This document shows, piece after piece, positions 55,601 through 64,000 of a stretch of 64,000 nt of DNA (the stretch's first letter is position 1; the number at the start of each line of letters is the position of its first letter). The DNA lies in NCBI GenBank assembly GCA_037893245.1, contig JBAIAA010000900.1, forward strand, positions 124,001-188,000, given 5' to 3'. The position numbers and the translations under genes are program-made. The notes beneath the pieces are model-generated. The model worked only from the letters and a program-made list of their open reading frames with translations, was not told the origin of the DNA and did not search any database. The DNA comes from Crossaster papposus (Eukaryota > Echinodermata > Asteroidea > Velatida > Solasteridae).

Positions 55601-58600
55601 ATTCAATGCTCCAGACCACGAGGCCACGGCACTTACTCACTATTACGCACTATTGCTCCATTGGACAATTATAGGATTTCATTGGCACCTAATTATTAAA
55701 CCCATTGCATTGATGAGTGGAGAATTTTGAAGGTCTGAGGTAATTATCACCCCTCTAATACACAAATTCAAGAAATACCAGATGATTTTGGAGAATTGAG
55801 GATGAATCCAATTTGTACATGGTGGCAATTGGAGGATTTTGCAGGATTGAGGATGGTCCCTAGCCAAAAAGACCTAGGGTTAGTGTTAAGATAGTATCTG
55901 AGGCCTTAGATATTACCTGTGCAGGAGTAACCATTGCCATAGTATTCTGGGCGACAGTCGCAAGTGTTGCCTGGTCGACACAGAGCGTTGATGTGGCAAA
56001 ACGGGTCGCAGGTCGGCGTGACGAGCAAGGGCGTCTCACACATGGTACCCATGTAGTTTAGATCACAGAAGCAACGGCCGGTACCCGACAGACCATCGTC
56101 GCATTGCCCATTGCTAGTGCACTGGCACTCTGCCAAGATAGAAGAGAAGTAATTAATAATTTCCGACAAATTTAACCAGTTCGCGCCGGGATTATTTTAA
56201 CATCACTGAGCCGAGGCGAGGGATTATATTTAACGAAACTCGATCCGAGGCGGGTTCAGGCCGATGGTACCGGGAAGCACACCCACGTTCTTCCGGCCTT
56301 GCTTGCTGCTGACAGACATTTCTGGCCTTGCTCATGACGTGTTTATGCCTCATCCGTTTTGAATCTTGGGAAAACTTTGTGTGTATATACGTCCTCCGAC
56401 ACGAACTGGTTAATTCACACTGACATATTTAATAATCATTTGTATTGGTTGAACTCTTTTTTATATGGCATGTCCACAGTGACCAACAAGTCCTTATATT
56501 ATAGTCCCTAATTCACACTACACCAGCACCACTTTCACGTCGTTCAGTTGCGCAGAACGTTAAATTTGAATTTAAATGTTTTGGTAAAATCCTCTCATTT
56601 TTTTTTTTTTTTTTTTTTTTTTTGGGGGGGGGGAAGAGAGAATTCGTACCTTGGCAGTTTGGTCCATGTCGTCCTGGTACACACAGCTCACATGCTACTC
56701 CAGTATATCCCTCATCACAGACACAATATCCCGTGCCTGTTATGCCGTGCTCACAGATACCATGCCAGCTGCACGGGTTACGTTTACCCCCGGGACACTC
56801 TGGTGAAAGGGGGAGGGGAATGAACAATTACAATTCTCTGCTGGTTGGATTTCTATGGTTTGTTTTTTACTTTTATATTTTGGACACTACCCAAAATTAA
56901 AGGGATAGTACTTATACCTTTTACAATCGAGCAAAAAGAAACCAACCCAATTATTAATGACTCTAAATAAATTCTTCTTTGAATTCCTTCTGGCATTCTG
57001 TCATTTTGGGGAAAAAGATTAGACTTTTTATATTTTTACAGTTTGTACATTAACAAATAGCCTCGAGTCCATGGGCACATGCGCATTCCTTCACTAACCC
57101 CTGGCCAGGAAGAATGCGTAAATGACGCTGACTGGCTCTTTAGTGCGTACTGCGCGCGTGTTTTGTAAACTGCACGCCCTGAATGTAATGCGCGCACGTG
57201 TTCCTGAACGCCTGTCACGTATGAATTTTTTCTTCAAATCTGCACCTTACCTGTACAATATGGATTTTGGAAGCCTCGTTTGCCCTGGTAACGAGGTTGA
57301 TTAACAAATAAAGCTAAAAACAGTTGGTGTTTTGTTTTTAATCTTGATTTATTTCTTTTTTTCTAGAATGTGTGCTTTATTTTATTATACTGGATTTCTT
57401 CATACCTAAGCAGTCTAGACCATAGTGGTAGTTACAGCAGTGGGGCTCTACTTCTTGACGGACACACTGAGGCATACATCCCCTCTGGTAATTATACCAT
57501 CCAACCGAGTAGAAACACTCCTCAGTTTGTCCCTCCTGTCCCAAGAGACGAGATGAATGTCAAATTATGAATGTGAGCGTAGGTAATAGTGATTTATCAG
57601 AATTGGTGAACTTTAATGAAATTCTTACATGCTAGCTTTTTGAAATTTATTCAAGTGCGCCACATTAGAGAAAACTGTGCCCAGTTTCTAGACACCTCAG
57701 TTGTTTTCAATTTCGGACAAAATTTCAAGACAAAGCATTATACAGCAAGCATTATTAAGGTTAAAGTACCAGTATTTAACTGAATGAATTTGAAGTTTGT
57801 TAATAAAGGTAGTATACACCATTGGTAATTGTTTGAATTATCAGGAATGGGCAGATTTGGGGATTGTATTTCATAGCAAATGTTGTTTAACTGACCTGTC
57901 CAAAGTTATACATCATAGAACCAGCGTCGGCCAGTTTTCTTTGTTTTTAGGTTTTTTTTTTCGCGATTGCCGTTCGGCGATCGTATTTTTTTTCAATTTT
58001 TTTTTTATTTTTCAGAAAAATTGCAGGATATTTAGCGCAATCATTTTGCTAAATGCCTGGAATCATTATTCACTGTCAAAAAAGTAAGATATTTCTTAAT
58101 AGTTCAGTAGTATATATTTTTTTTATATCTGCAAATGGTGTATCCTACCTTTAAGCAAAGATGTTTGGCAACACTGCATGAGAAAAGTCGTAGGAAACGT
58201 CAAAGTAAACTACACTATTATAAAATTTGATGAAGACATCTCCAGGTTTATTCACCGAGCTCTTAAAAGCTGCGACACAGACATGACATAATGCTGGCAC
58301 TTCCCATCGGCAATCATTGTGATAATCACGTCACAAACACTCCATGAAACAAATGTTACAGGAAAACACATTTTGTACAACTATGTAACCAGGCAGATTG
58401 GTATAAACATTGTTTAATCAAATGATAAAAGCAAGAAATTTGGCACACAATCAGAGTATGTTATGAGAAAGATATTTGGATGGAGGGCCATCGCAGAATT
58501 GTCCTTTGAAAAACATTACGGTAGAATAACAAGCAATTTTCAAAATGGCTGCCATTGCTTTTTATTCAATCTATATTTTTTTATTTCAATCTATATCCAT

Positions 58601-61458
58601 TTTGTTTTCTCATGACATAGTCGGACTTTGTACCATACTTCATGCTTTTATCATCAAGTGAACAATTCTATCGTATTTTGCACCCGTCTGTCTGACTAAT
58701 GAAACCTTCCCAGTCTGTTTCAGTACTTACAATTGGCATAGATCCCAGCGGGCAAGTGATAGTTCGACGGCAGGAGTGGCAATTTGTCTGCAATTATTGG
58801 AATATGAACAAACAAACAGACTATAATTTGTGACCGGCTCCACAAAAAGGGTATTAGGTCGCGCTGTGCATTATCAGGTAATGGCCCGCTTTATCTCGTG
58901 GTGTAAAACTAGCCTCTCTCGGTCATCCATGGAGCATTATATTTTCCCGAGGCGAAGCCGAAGGAAAACGGAATGCTCCATGTATCACCGAGAGAGGCTA
59001 GATATACTACACCACTCAAAGCATTCAATATTTGTATAATGGCTTATTTGAGAAATTTACTTAGAACTTTTTTCTGCAGTTTTACAATTCCGTGAAACTG
59101 AAGTTGTGAGTATTCAAAGAAAATTCCGGTTTAATACTATAATTCAGAAAACAGTTACTGACAAATAAAAAATATGTTGGGACCAACTCACAGAGAATGT
59201 GACATTTTTTATGATGTCACATCGACCACCGATGCTAGGGGGTTCAAGAACCATATCCAAGCCGTAGAACAGACCTCCTTTAAATGGTGTCTCCGTGTCA
59301 ATAATCTTGGAGTCTCGATTCACTGAAAAACCCTAAGAAAAACAACAATAAACACGTAAAATACACTTAACGTGGATTTCCAAAATGTAAGTAAACATAA
59401 AAGTCACCTATTGATTTTTTATAAAAAAAAGCTTACTTCAATTAAAGATCATACTAATACTAAACACCCTGATGGTATTCTGTCGGGCTCAATGTCATTT
59501 AGAAGAAGCAAGAAATGTTGGTGTTTCCGACAAACTAAATGGACTAATTTCTACAAAATGCTGAAGACAAAATTGTCTTTTGTAATCAAAAGGTACATGT
59601 TTTTTTTACAGTTATCTTGAAAATCGTAATATCCAATAAGCTGAAACTTCAAGAGGTAACTTGTTGAACATTCTTCTTTGGATTTGGAGAGGTTTTATTA
59701 TTGGTGATTGATAAGTTTCTGGCCTAAGTTAAAAAGAGATGAGCTAAACAGTTTTCACTGAATTCACTGAATGATTACACACAAAGTTTTTTAAAAAAGT
59801 CAAACTATCACCGGGGCCTACTACGCTGATCACCTGAAGCAACTACAGGAGAAATAAAAACAAAATTGGCATGGAAAGCTGACAAGAGGGGTGTTCTTCC
59901 ACCAGGACAATGCTCTGGCCCACACGTCCATAGTGGCCATGGCTGCCATCCAGAAATGTGGATTGGAACCGGTCAAACACCTATTGGTATTCTCCTGAAA
60001 TGGCACCTTCTGATCTCTTCCCAAAGTTAAAGGAGCTCGGTGGTCACCATCTTGCCTCGGATGATGACGTCAGTGATGCTGTGGACCACTTCCTGGAGGC
60101 CCAAGACGATGGATTCTACTCAAAAGGGATCTGTATGCTCCATGACTGCTAGACCAAGTGTGTTAATGTAGGAGAGGACTATGTTGAACGGTAAATGTGT
60201 TTGATTTTCTTAAACCGACTTCTTCTAACTTCGGCCACGAACATATCAATCACCCCACAGATGCCTTTAATTCAGCTCTGATCTGATATGCTCGCATCAC
60301 ATCATGCCACACGCAGTTGATGAAATTTACTGACCTGATTTCGCTGGCATTCGATGGTTATGTTGGAGCCTTGTAATGTAGTACCCTGGAGTCCGTGGTT
60401 AGCGATCTGTGTGGTGTGAATCTGTTAACAAATTGATCATTATTAGAGCAGGTAAAAATTGATTTTCATCTCACTTTGCAAAAAGCTGTAGTGCTAATCA
60501 AGAGGAACACACCACAACATGTCTCTTATCTCTCTCTTTCTCCTTTGAGGAAGCAAGGCTGGAAATATCTGTCATCAACTGGCTCCCTGTGAGCGAGGCC
60601 AGAATATCAGGGTGTGTTACCCACAGATGCCAGCCTAAACCCGTTGCTGATCTAGGTTCGTAAAAAACTCGCGTCTGGGCCTGGTCAATGTCAAAATAAT
60701 CCTGGCGCATTCTGGTTAAGAAGATCTACATGTAGATAACACCTTCAGAAGACTTAACCAAGTCAACTAACCGAAGCTCGAGCAACTTACTGTTCGGCGA
60801 GGTATGATATGATAGGACAGGTACTCTCTCATCTTCCCCACATTGCTAGGGTCTCGCAGCTCGGCCAGCTTGCCCGGGTACAGCTCCAAGAAGGCCTCAT
60901 CGGTAGGCATGAAGATGGTAACCGGCAGAGCTATGCGCAGGCTGAGGACTTCTAGAAGACCTGAACGAATCATCAGGCCCATGAAGATGCTGTAGGTGGT
61001 GTTTGTAGCCACTAAATCCAAAGGCAGGTCCTGAAAGGGTTAAAGTGGGAAAGACGGGAATTCCAAAGATACGTCACAAAGATGCATTTTTGGAAATTTC
61101 CTTTTGTAGTTGTGTGAGTGTGTGGGCACTATTATTTGTCAGTCCAGTGTGATAATAATAATGATAATGAATCTTATAATGCGCACACATCCACATCCAT
61201 GCCGATTTAAATTGCGACTCATTAAATTTTGTGTTGACATTAAAATCTTATTTTATTTTCTTGGAATACACAACATTCACACTTCATCAGGTAAGTAGTG
61301 AGTCACCATTCTTTAGTAGATTTTGAAAACTTTTGCTGCTTCAAACAATAAAAATGCACAACTGACTAATGTTCTAGTGTATAGCTTTGAGACAGGGCTC
61401 CCAGACACTCTACAAAACAAGAAAAACCTCATGAGCAAGTTTCTAATAACAATTATAC

Positions 61459-61494
<36 letters not shown>

Positions 61495-62736
61495 AAAGAT
61501 CAAGGAATCTTTAGATTCGAACCCGCCACCCGACCCAGTCTAGCTTAAAGGTAAAAAAATACATCTGCACTAGAAACCAGGAGGTTGTGGGTTCGAGTCC
61601 CACCCGAGTGATATTTTTATAACAAACTCTCGGGACAACACTGAGTATACAGTATTTATAAAAATACATCGGTGAAGAGCAAAACCCGCTATTGAATTTG
61701 CCATTATACAGAATGGTTAAAAGTTAAAAAAACAAACACAAAAAACAGCCCATTTTAAGTACCACAGCCCTTACACTTACGGTACATTATACTTTTGCTG
61801 TTATGTAACCTTAATCCCTCCACGCTGTGCTGTTAACCAGTTCGCGCCGGTTGACGTATATAAATGCAAAAATTTCCCCAGATTCAAAACGGATGACGCA
61901 TAAACACGCCAAGTTCAAGTTCGGAAATGTATGTCAGCAGCGGGTCTGTAGAATGGTTTGGTCTGCAGTTTAAGAAATTAAGATCGACTAATATGCAACA
62001 AACATAAAATGACTGCAAGGTGCTGCCATCTAAACTTTTGGACATTTTTTGCTAAGAATGAATGTACTAAATCTTACGTTGAGATAATCAGGTCTGGGAT
62101 CAAGCAGGCCGGGCACAAGAACTCTGTCGATGGTGTGCATGATGCCATTACTGGCCAGGATGTTGGATGTCGTCACATGAGCTTCACTGTTCACAGTCAG
62201 GCCTTGCGTCTGTTCATTTTTGAGATACGAACCGGGAACAATTTTGAGAAAATCTCATCGTTATTTTGTAATAATTTTTAAAGATAGCTGACTATCAATG
62301 CAAAAGCCTCAGCAACTTTTTCTATAAAATACTAACCCCCAAATCCAACCCCCAAATTTATCCATTTCTGGAAATTACAGCAAAAGTTTCTTATTTGTAG
62401 GTGTAATTCAACCTAACAATCCAACTCTTCCATTTGTAATACAAATTTCAGTTTGGGTTTAATAAAACAAACTTGAAAATCAAATCAAAATAGCATTTCT
62501 TGGTCAGAAAACTCAAGATCCACAAACAGGAATATTTAAAACTTTGAAATACGAGTTAGAAATGTTGCTGCGAATCCTGCTGACTTTACCAGTGAGTACA
62601 TGACGTGTATTGGTTGTGCAGATAGTGTGGTGAGTGACATGGTCCCGTTATTGGTGGGTGCTAGGAAGGCCGTGCATCCAATGACGTGGTTCATAAGAAT
62701 CCTGGACAACTGGTTGTCTTCGCGCCATTCTTCAAT
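48973..62736 (-). CDS. STAB2: Stabilin-like scavenger receptor, 3' part
   Basis: Stabilins are large endocytic receptors with clusters of EGF and fasciclin (FAS1) domains that clear modified proteins, glycans and dying cells. Exons in transcript order: 62590-62736, 62078-62209, 60791-61030, 60335-60421, 59192-59332, 58731-58787, 57406-57484, 56650-56799, 55917-56129, 55086-55276, 54149-54296, 53182-53363, 52608-52730, 51808-51939, 50517-50630, 49449-49610, 48973-49137. All phases agree (821 codons). Order: end of one FAS1, a whole FAS1, EGF cluster, FAS1, transmembrane segment, cytoplasmic tail. Vertebrate stabilins have about 2500 residues, so the 5' two thirds lie beyond the window. No Link domain is seen. 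STAB1 versus STAB2 cannot be decided; the symbol is a family label. Confidence 0.9.
49244..49345 (-). mobile_element. Fragment of the CCAGTTCG/TTAA MITE family
   Basis: TTAA-type start ttaaccagttcgtgtcggag, tatatacgcaaaatttat and agataaacacgtcacaagca. The internal and distal parts are lost. Stabilin intron. Confidence 0.6.
49793..50040. mobile_element. MITE with GGCCAATTTCATAGAGC ends and CCAGG duplication
   Basis: Left ggccaatttcatagagctgc and right gcagctctatgaaattggcc pair perfectly and continue through ttaagca. CCAGG flanks both sides (49788-49792, 50041-50045), a 5-bp target duplication. A decayed relative lies at 53912-54135. Stabilin intron before the transmembrane exon. Confidence 0.9.
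50517..52730 (-). CDS. STAB2: Stabilin exons: last FAS1 domain
   Basis: Exons 52608-52730 (ALVGYAKQYPAEGLKLVNEL; LTLFIPINTAAL), 51808-51939 (DIVIGNHIVIGKAYRKDQLV) and 50517-50630 (FNIPTTNGVLHIVSEPI, the H2 signature). It follows the EGF block directly. The donor of exon 51808-51939 is the founding copy of the 81-bp array. Reading through that donor adds VSRAQTKLLKT and a stop, before the membrane anchor. Confidence 0.88.
51131..51838 (-). repeat. 81-bp satellite of exon end plus 5' splice site, nine copies
   Basis: Each 81-bp unit holds the last 31 nt of stabilin exon 51808-51939 (ending gtccagtgatggg), its donor gtgagtcgagc and about 40 nt of intron. Donor GT positions on plus recur exactly every 81 bp: 51159, 51240, 51321, 51402, 51483, 51564, 51645, 51726 and 51807, the last being the real exon. 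Copies are nearly identical, with small variants (gtgctaga; caccctatc). The 246-residue plus-strand frame across it is an artefact of the 81-bp period. Confidence 0.95.
52390..52540 (+). mobile_element. Decayed CCAGTTCG/TTAA MITE
   Basis: caccctgatatttccgacc, gtgacgtgtttatccgtcat, gcgtgtacacacgtccgagg and acgtggttaa match the family. Left part lost. It ends about 70 bp before stabilin exon 52608. Confidence 0.6.
53182..57484 (-). CDS. STAB2: Stabilin exons: EGF-like / laminin-type EGF cluster
   Basis: Exons 57406-57484, 56650-56799, 55917-56129, 55086-55276, 54149-54296 and 53182-53363. They read CCNYHYGLDCLECPGGKRNPC (split by an intron), CSWHGICEHGITGTGYCVC, CQCTSNGQCDDGLSGTGRC, CRFDNGGCSLYADC, CMTDRGGCNVDATC, CNFDNGGCHENALC and CKCKPGYVGTGLLC, spaced as in stabilin EGF repeats. 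The last EGF is split by a Pro/Arg/Ser-rich insert of about 25 residues (PPSDSDRPQPSPTRPVGRTR). Confidence 0.9.
53480..53645 (+). repeat. Dispersed repeat 'TTTGTCAGTTGTGCATTT', second copy
   Basis: Parallels 12676-12860 phrase by phrase (catttgtcagttgtgcattt, aaggtgcttgacaact, tagctctgtgaat, ccaagaaaacaatattctaa). Stabilin intron. Confidence 0.7.
53912..54135. mobile_element. Decayed MITE related to 49793-50040
   Basis: ggggccattacatggagctg at the left, gcttagcagctccgtaaaat at the right, and inner ttgctaagca / tgcttagcat words. It ends against the stabilin exon 54149 side of the intron. Confidence 0.7.
54561..54796 (+). mobile_element. CCAGTTCG/TTAA MITE, complete copy
   Basis: TTAA, ccagttcgtgcggggatta at one end; ctccagggcgaactgg, TTAA at the other. 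Inner: gagccgaggcgcggaatta, ggccttgctcgctgctga, gtgacgtgtttatgcgtcat. About 230 bp, no coding frame. Stabilin intron. Confidence 0.85.
55520..55640 (-). mobile_element. SINE head related to family V
   Basis: Minus strand: ggcctcgtggtctggagcat, ttgaatttgtctgcgagta and ggttcgagcctggcctgggc. Only the tRNA-like head remains. Stabilin intron. Confidence 0.6.
55690..55890. repeat. 'TTAACCCTAAC / tagccaaaaag' repeat, third copy
   Basis: gattttggagaattgaggatg, atgaatccaatttgtac, gcaggattgaggatg, ccctagccaaaa and ctagggttagtgttaag parallel 31615-32005. Stabilin intron. Confidence 0.6.
56172..56413 (+). mobile_element. CCAGTTCG/TTAA MITE, complete copy
   Basis: TTAA, ccagttcgcgccgggatta at one end; cctccgacacgaactgg, TTAA at the other. 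It sits in a stabilin intron 40 bp from exon 55917-56129. Inner text gatccgaggcgggttcaggc and tgacagacatttctggcctt matches the other copies. Confidence 0.88.
57800..58154. mobile_element. AGGTAGTATACACC-family element, sister of 35744-36133
   Basis: aggtagtatacaccattggt, gaattatcaggaatgggcag, gtttaactgacctgtccaaa, tcgcgattgccgttcggcga and aaatggtgtatcctacct then TTAA follow the same order as the STRIP-intron copy. Confidence 0.85.
58435..58670. mobile_element. Palindromic element, sister of 35465-35690
   Basis: cacacaatcagagtatgtta, ggccatcgcagaattgtcct, ggctgccattgctttttat and ctcatgacatagtcggactt. Ends pair imperfectly. Stabilin intron. Confidence 0.65.
58731..61030 (-). CDS. STAB2: Stabilin exons: complete FAS1 domain
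   Basis: Exons 60791-61030, 60335-60421, 59192-59332 and 58731-58787. The start LVATNTTYSIFMGLMIRSGL and ITIF-type MPTDEAFLEL give the first half; YLSYHIIPRR is the H1-like histidine region; GGLFYGLDMVLEPP closes the fold. It runs into TNCHSCRRTITCPLGSMPI, the cysteine linker that follows FAS1 pairs in stabilins. Introns contain a mariner remnant and a hairpin MITE. Confidence 0.9.
58855..59015. mobile_element. Hairpin MITE in a stabilin intron
   Basis: actagcctctctcggt / accgagagaggctag and atggagcattatattttcc / ggaaaacggaatgctcca pair around cgaggcgaagccga. About 60 bp from the outer ends the repeat fades. Confidence 0.75.
59765..60230 (+). pseudogene. Tc1/mariner transposase remnant, copy 2
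   Basis: Translation across shifts reads FHQDNALAHT(S), AMAAIQKCGL, WYSPEMAPSDLFPKLKELGG, HHLASDDDVSDAVDHFLEAQ and DDGFYSKGICMLHDC, then TKCVNVG...DYVE. It retains more of the catalytic domain than copy 1 (46262-46625) but has stops and indels. Inactive. Confidence 0.82.
60500..60720 (-). mobile_element. Decayed CCAGTTCG/TTAA MITE
   Basis: ggctggaaatatctgtcatc, aatatcagggtgtgttaccc, taaacccgttgctgatct, ggtcaatgtcaaaataatcc and gcgcattctggttaag match the family in reverse. Stabilin intron. Confidence 0.55.
61200..61385 (-). repeat. Dispersed repeat 'TTTGTCAGTTGTGCATTT', reversed copy
   Basis: On the minus strand: acattagtcagttgtgcat, ttttattgtttgaagcagc, cctgatgaagtgtgaatg, tgtattccaagaaaataaa. 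A poly-A tract of about 32 bases follows at 61461-61492. Confidence 0.6.
61741..61836 (+). repeat. Repeat shared with 42240-42320, interrupted by a TTAA MITE
   Basis: ttacacttacggtacattat, acttttgctgttatgtaacc and cacgctgtgctgttaa also occur at 42253-42316. There the text continues tcatttcc; here the TTAA is followed by the MITE start ccagttcgcgccgg. Confidence 0.8.
61833..61945 (-). mobile_element. CCAGTTCG/TTAA MITE, left part
   Basis: TTAA, ccagttcgcgccggttgacg, cccagattcaaaacggatga, cgcataaacacgcc and ggaaatgtatgtcagcagcg. Truncated after cagcgggtct. Stabilin intron. Confidence 0.75.
62078..62736 (-). CDS. STAB2: Stabilin exons: C-terminal half of a FAS1 domain
   Basis: Two exons (62590-62736 and 62078-62209). 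The first reads WREDNQLSRILMNHVIGCTA, the helix and NHV(I) motif typical of FAS1. The second ends with NGIMHTIDRVLVP, the H2 signature of FAS1 domains. The domain start must lie in exons beyond the window edge; I see none between 62737 and 64000. Confidence 0.9.
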
Positions 62737-64000
62737 CTGTCAGCAAAAGAACGAACAAAACCCAAACACAGTATAATCATATGAGCAGGACGTATTGCTA
62801 AGCAAATATACAATGCTTACCAAAAAAACACAGAGGACCAGTCACAACTTATGATGCATGATAAATTGGCCGGTAACAGTTTTCACTAAGCATGTTTTTC
62901 CTGAGCAGATTTCTGTACTCTAAATTCAAACACACATAAGTAAACCTGAACGAAGAATGACATTGAACTGCCTGTATCACAGTACTTTTGAATAGCTTGT
63001 CATAAGATCATTTGATAATTTAAAGCTAGAGTGGCCTACTTGTAGTTATCCCAAAAGAAACTGACCAAGTTACTGTTAATATATGAGGCAAAGGTAGTCT
63101 TTGTGCCTTAGGGGTGCACCCCTGTATAAACACAAATGCCCAGACTTTAACATTCTTGTTAAAATACTTGAAACTCTCACAGGTGTTATTTTCATTTTTT
63201 TTAAATTTATTTCATTCATTATTTTTATTTTATTTTCAATTTTTAGCAGGTTAACCATGACTTTTTGTTGTTGTTATTCTCACTCAAACAAGAACACCAC
63301 TAAAAACGAATGATGTTTTCCAAACTAGAAAAGTTGCCATTTTGAAAAAGGATCCTTCAACATGGCTAAAAAGCGCTACTTTAAGACCCAATTGCTTCCA
63401 AAATACTCAGAATCAGAAGCCCCAAGTCCAGACCAAAGGTACAGTGGATATTTATTTAATTACCATCGGCTCTCAGAACTCTCTAATCTAGAATAACTTA
63501 AGTGTATATCTTTCATTCATGAGGCTGGCAGATGGAGTTTTTGCCTATTTACCGGGGTGTACTCTTAACTTGGTGAGCATTCTAAATAGCTCCCTCTACA
63601 GTCCATGCGCATAAACTCATTTATTGTAGGAACAATGAAGTCAATCTGTATGCTGCCGTATGCTGCCGTATCGTGTCGTGTTTATCGTGTTCACGAGTTC
63701 ACAAGTCGTAAAGTGGCGTTCTAATCGCCTGGTAACTCGTGTTCACCAGTGGTAAACTCGAGGTGAATTTTTTTTCTCCTTAATTGTTCACGACTTCATA
63801 AACGAATGAAATACTCGCTCATGCGTGTTGGTTCACGTACGAGTTCTAGCGCGATAAAGAATGTCCTTACCGCACGACTAACTCGACTGTGCGCATGCGT
63901 CTTGGCGAGTAGCGTTTGGAATGCAACCTACTCGTGAACATGGAGAAATTCACGGTGAACACGATAAACACGACGCGATTAGAACGCAGCATTATACACA
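62737..64000 (-). other. Stabilin intron to the window edge
   Basis: No further stabilin exon is recognised upstream of the FAS1 exon, so this is probably one long intron. AT-rich; short frames on both strands are unsupported. Its right end holds the palindromic MITE at 63649-63992. Confidence 0.5.
63649..63992. mobile_element. Palindromic MITE, same family as 8095-8350
   Basis: Left: atgctgccgtatcgtgtcgt, gtttatcgtgttcacgag. Right: gtgaacacgataaacacgac, gcgattagaacgcagcat. The left terminus has a tandem duplication of gtatgctgcc. Internal text (cgcctggtaactcgtgttca, gaatgcaacctactcgtgaa) is also found at 8095-8350. Confidence 0.8.

Overview
The window is animal nuclear DNA: AT-rich, with intron-rich genes, GT/AG splice sites and many short palindromic transposons. 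The gene set (an IRAK-family kinase, a metazoan STRIP scaffold, mitochondrial dihydrolipoamide dehydrogenase, a stabilin) together with V-SINE-like and MITE-like debris suggests a marine invertebrate deuterostome. An echinoderm, perhaps a sea star, is my best guess; this is inference, and no species-diagnostic sequence was recognised. Almost all coding exons are short, so gene models were built by translating between splice sites and comparing with remembered family motifs. Every exon junction listed preserves the reading frame.

Layout. (1) 1-7234 (+): 3' part of an IRAK1-type kinase. Five exons hold the kinase C-lobe; the last is a 570-codon exon encoding a long disordered tail with repeated TRAF-docking-like motifs. 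Its 3' UTR and an intergenic gap follow. (2) 11105-19802 (-): a complete DLD gene, 12 coding exons, 513 codons. (3) 19803-20138: a 336-bp head-to-head promoter region shared by DLD and STRIP, with NRF1-like sites. (4) 20139-39444 (+): a complete striatin-interacting protein gene, 21 coding exons, 799 codons. (5) About 39.4-48.8 kb: the STRIP 3' UTR and then repeat-rich intergenic DNA. (6) 48973-62736 (-): the 3' part of a stabilin-like scavenger receptor (17 exons, 821 codons seen: FAS1, EGF, FAS1, transmembrane segment, NPxY tail). Its 5' end lies beyond the window and its last exon is uncertain.

The genes do not form one pathway. IRAK and stabilin are both immune or scavenging genes, while DLD and STRIP are housekeeping genes sharing a promoter. 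The most unusual material is non-coding or in disordered protein. It includes a nine-copy 81-bp satellite that repeats the end of a stabilin exon plus its 5' splice site, a 1.24-kb palindrome in the last STRIP intron, and a palindrome in a DLD intron whose two arms have expanded into different minisatellites. A 21-bp satellite carries a CCAAT box in most units. Several MITE families have TTAA ends, one with a related empty site in the same window, and a SINE tail forms a STRIP 3' splice site. I found no operon-like, CRISPR or viral system.
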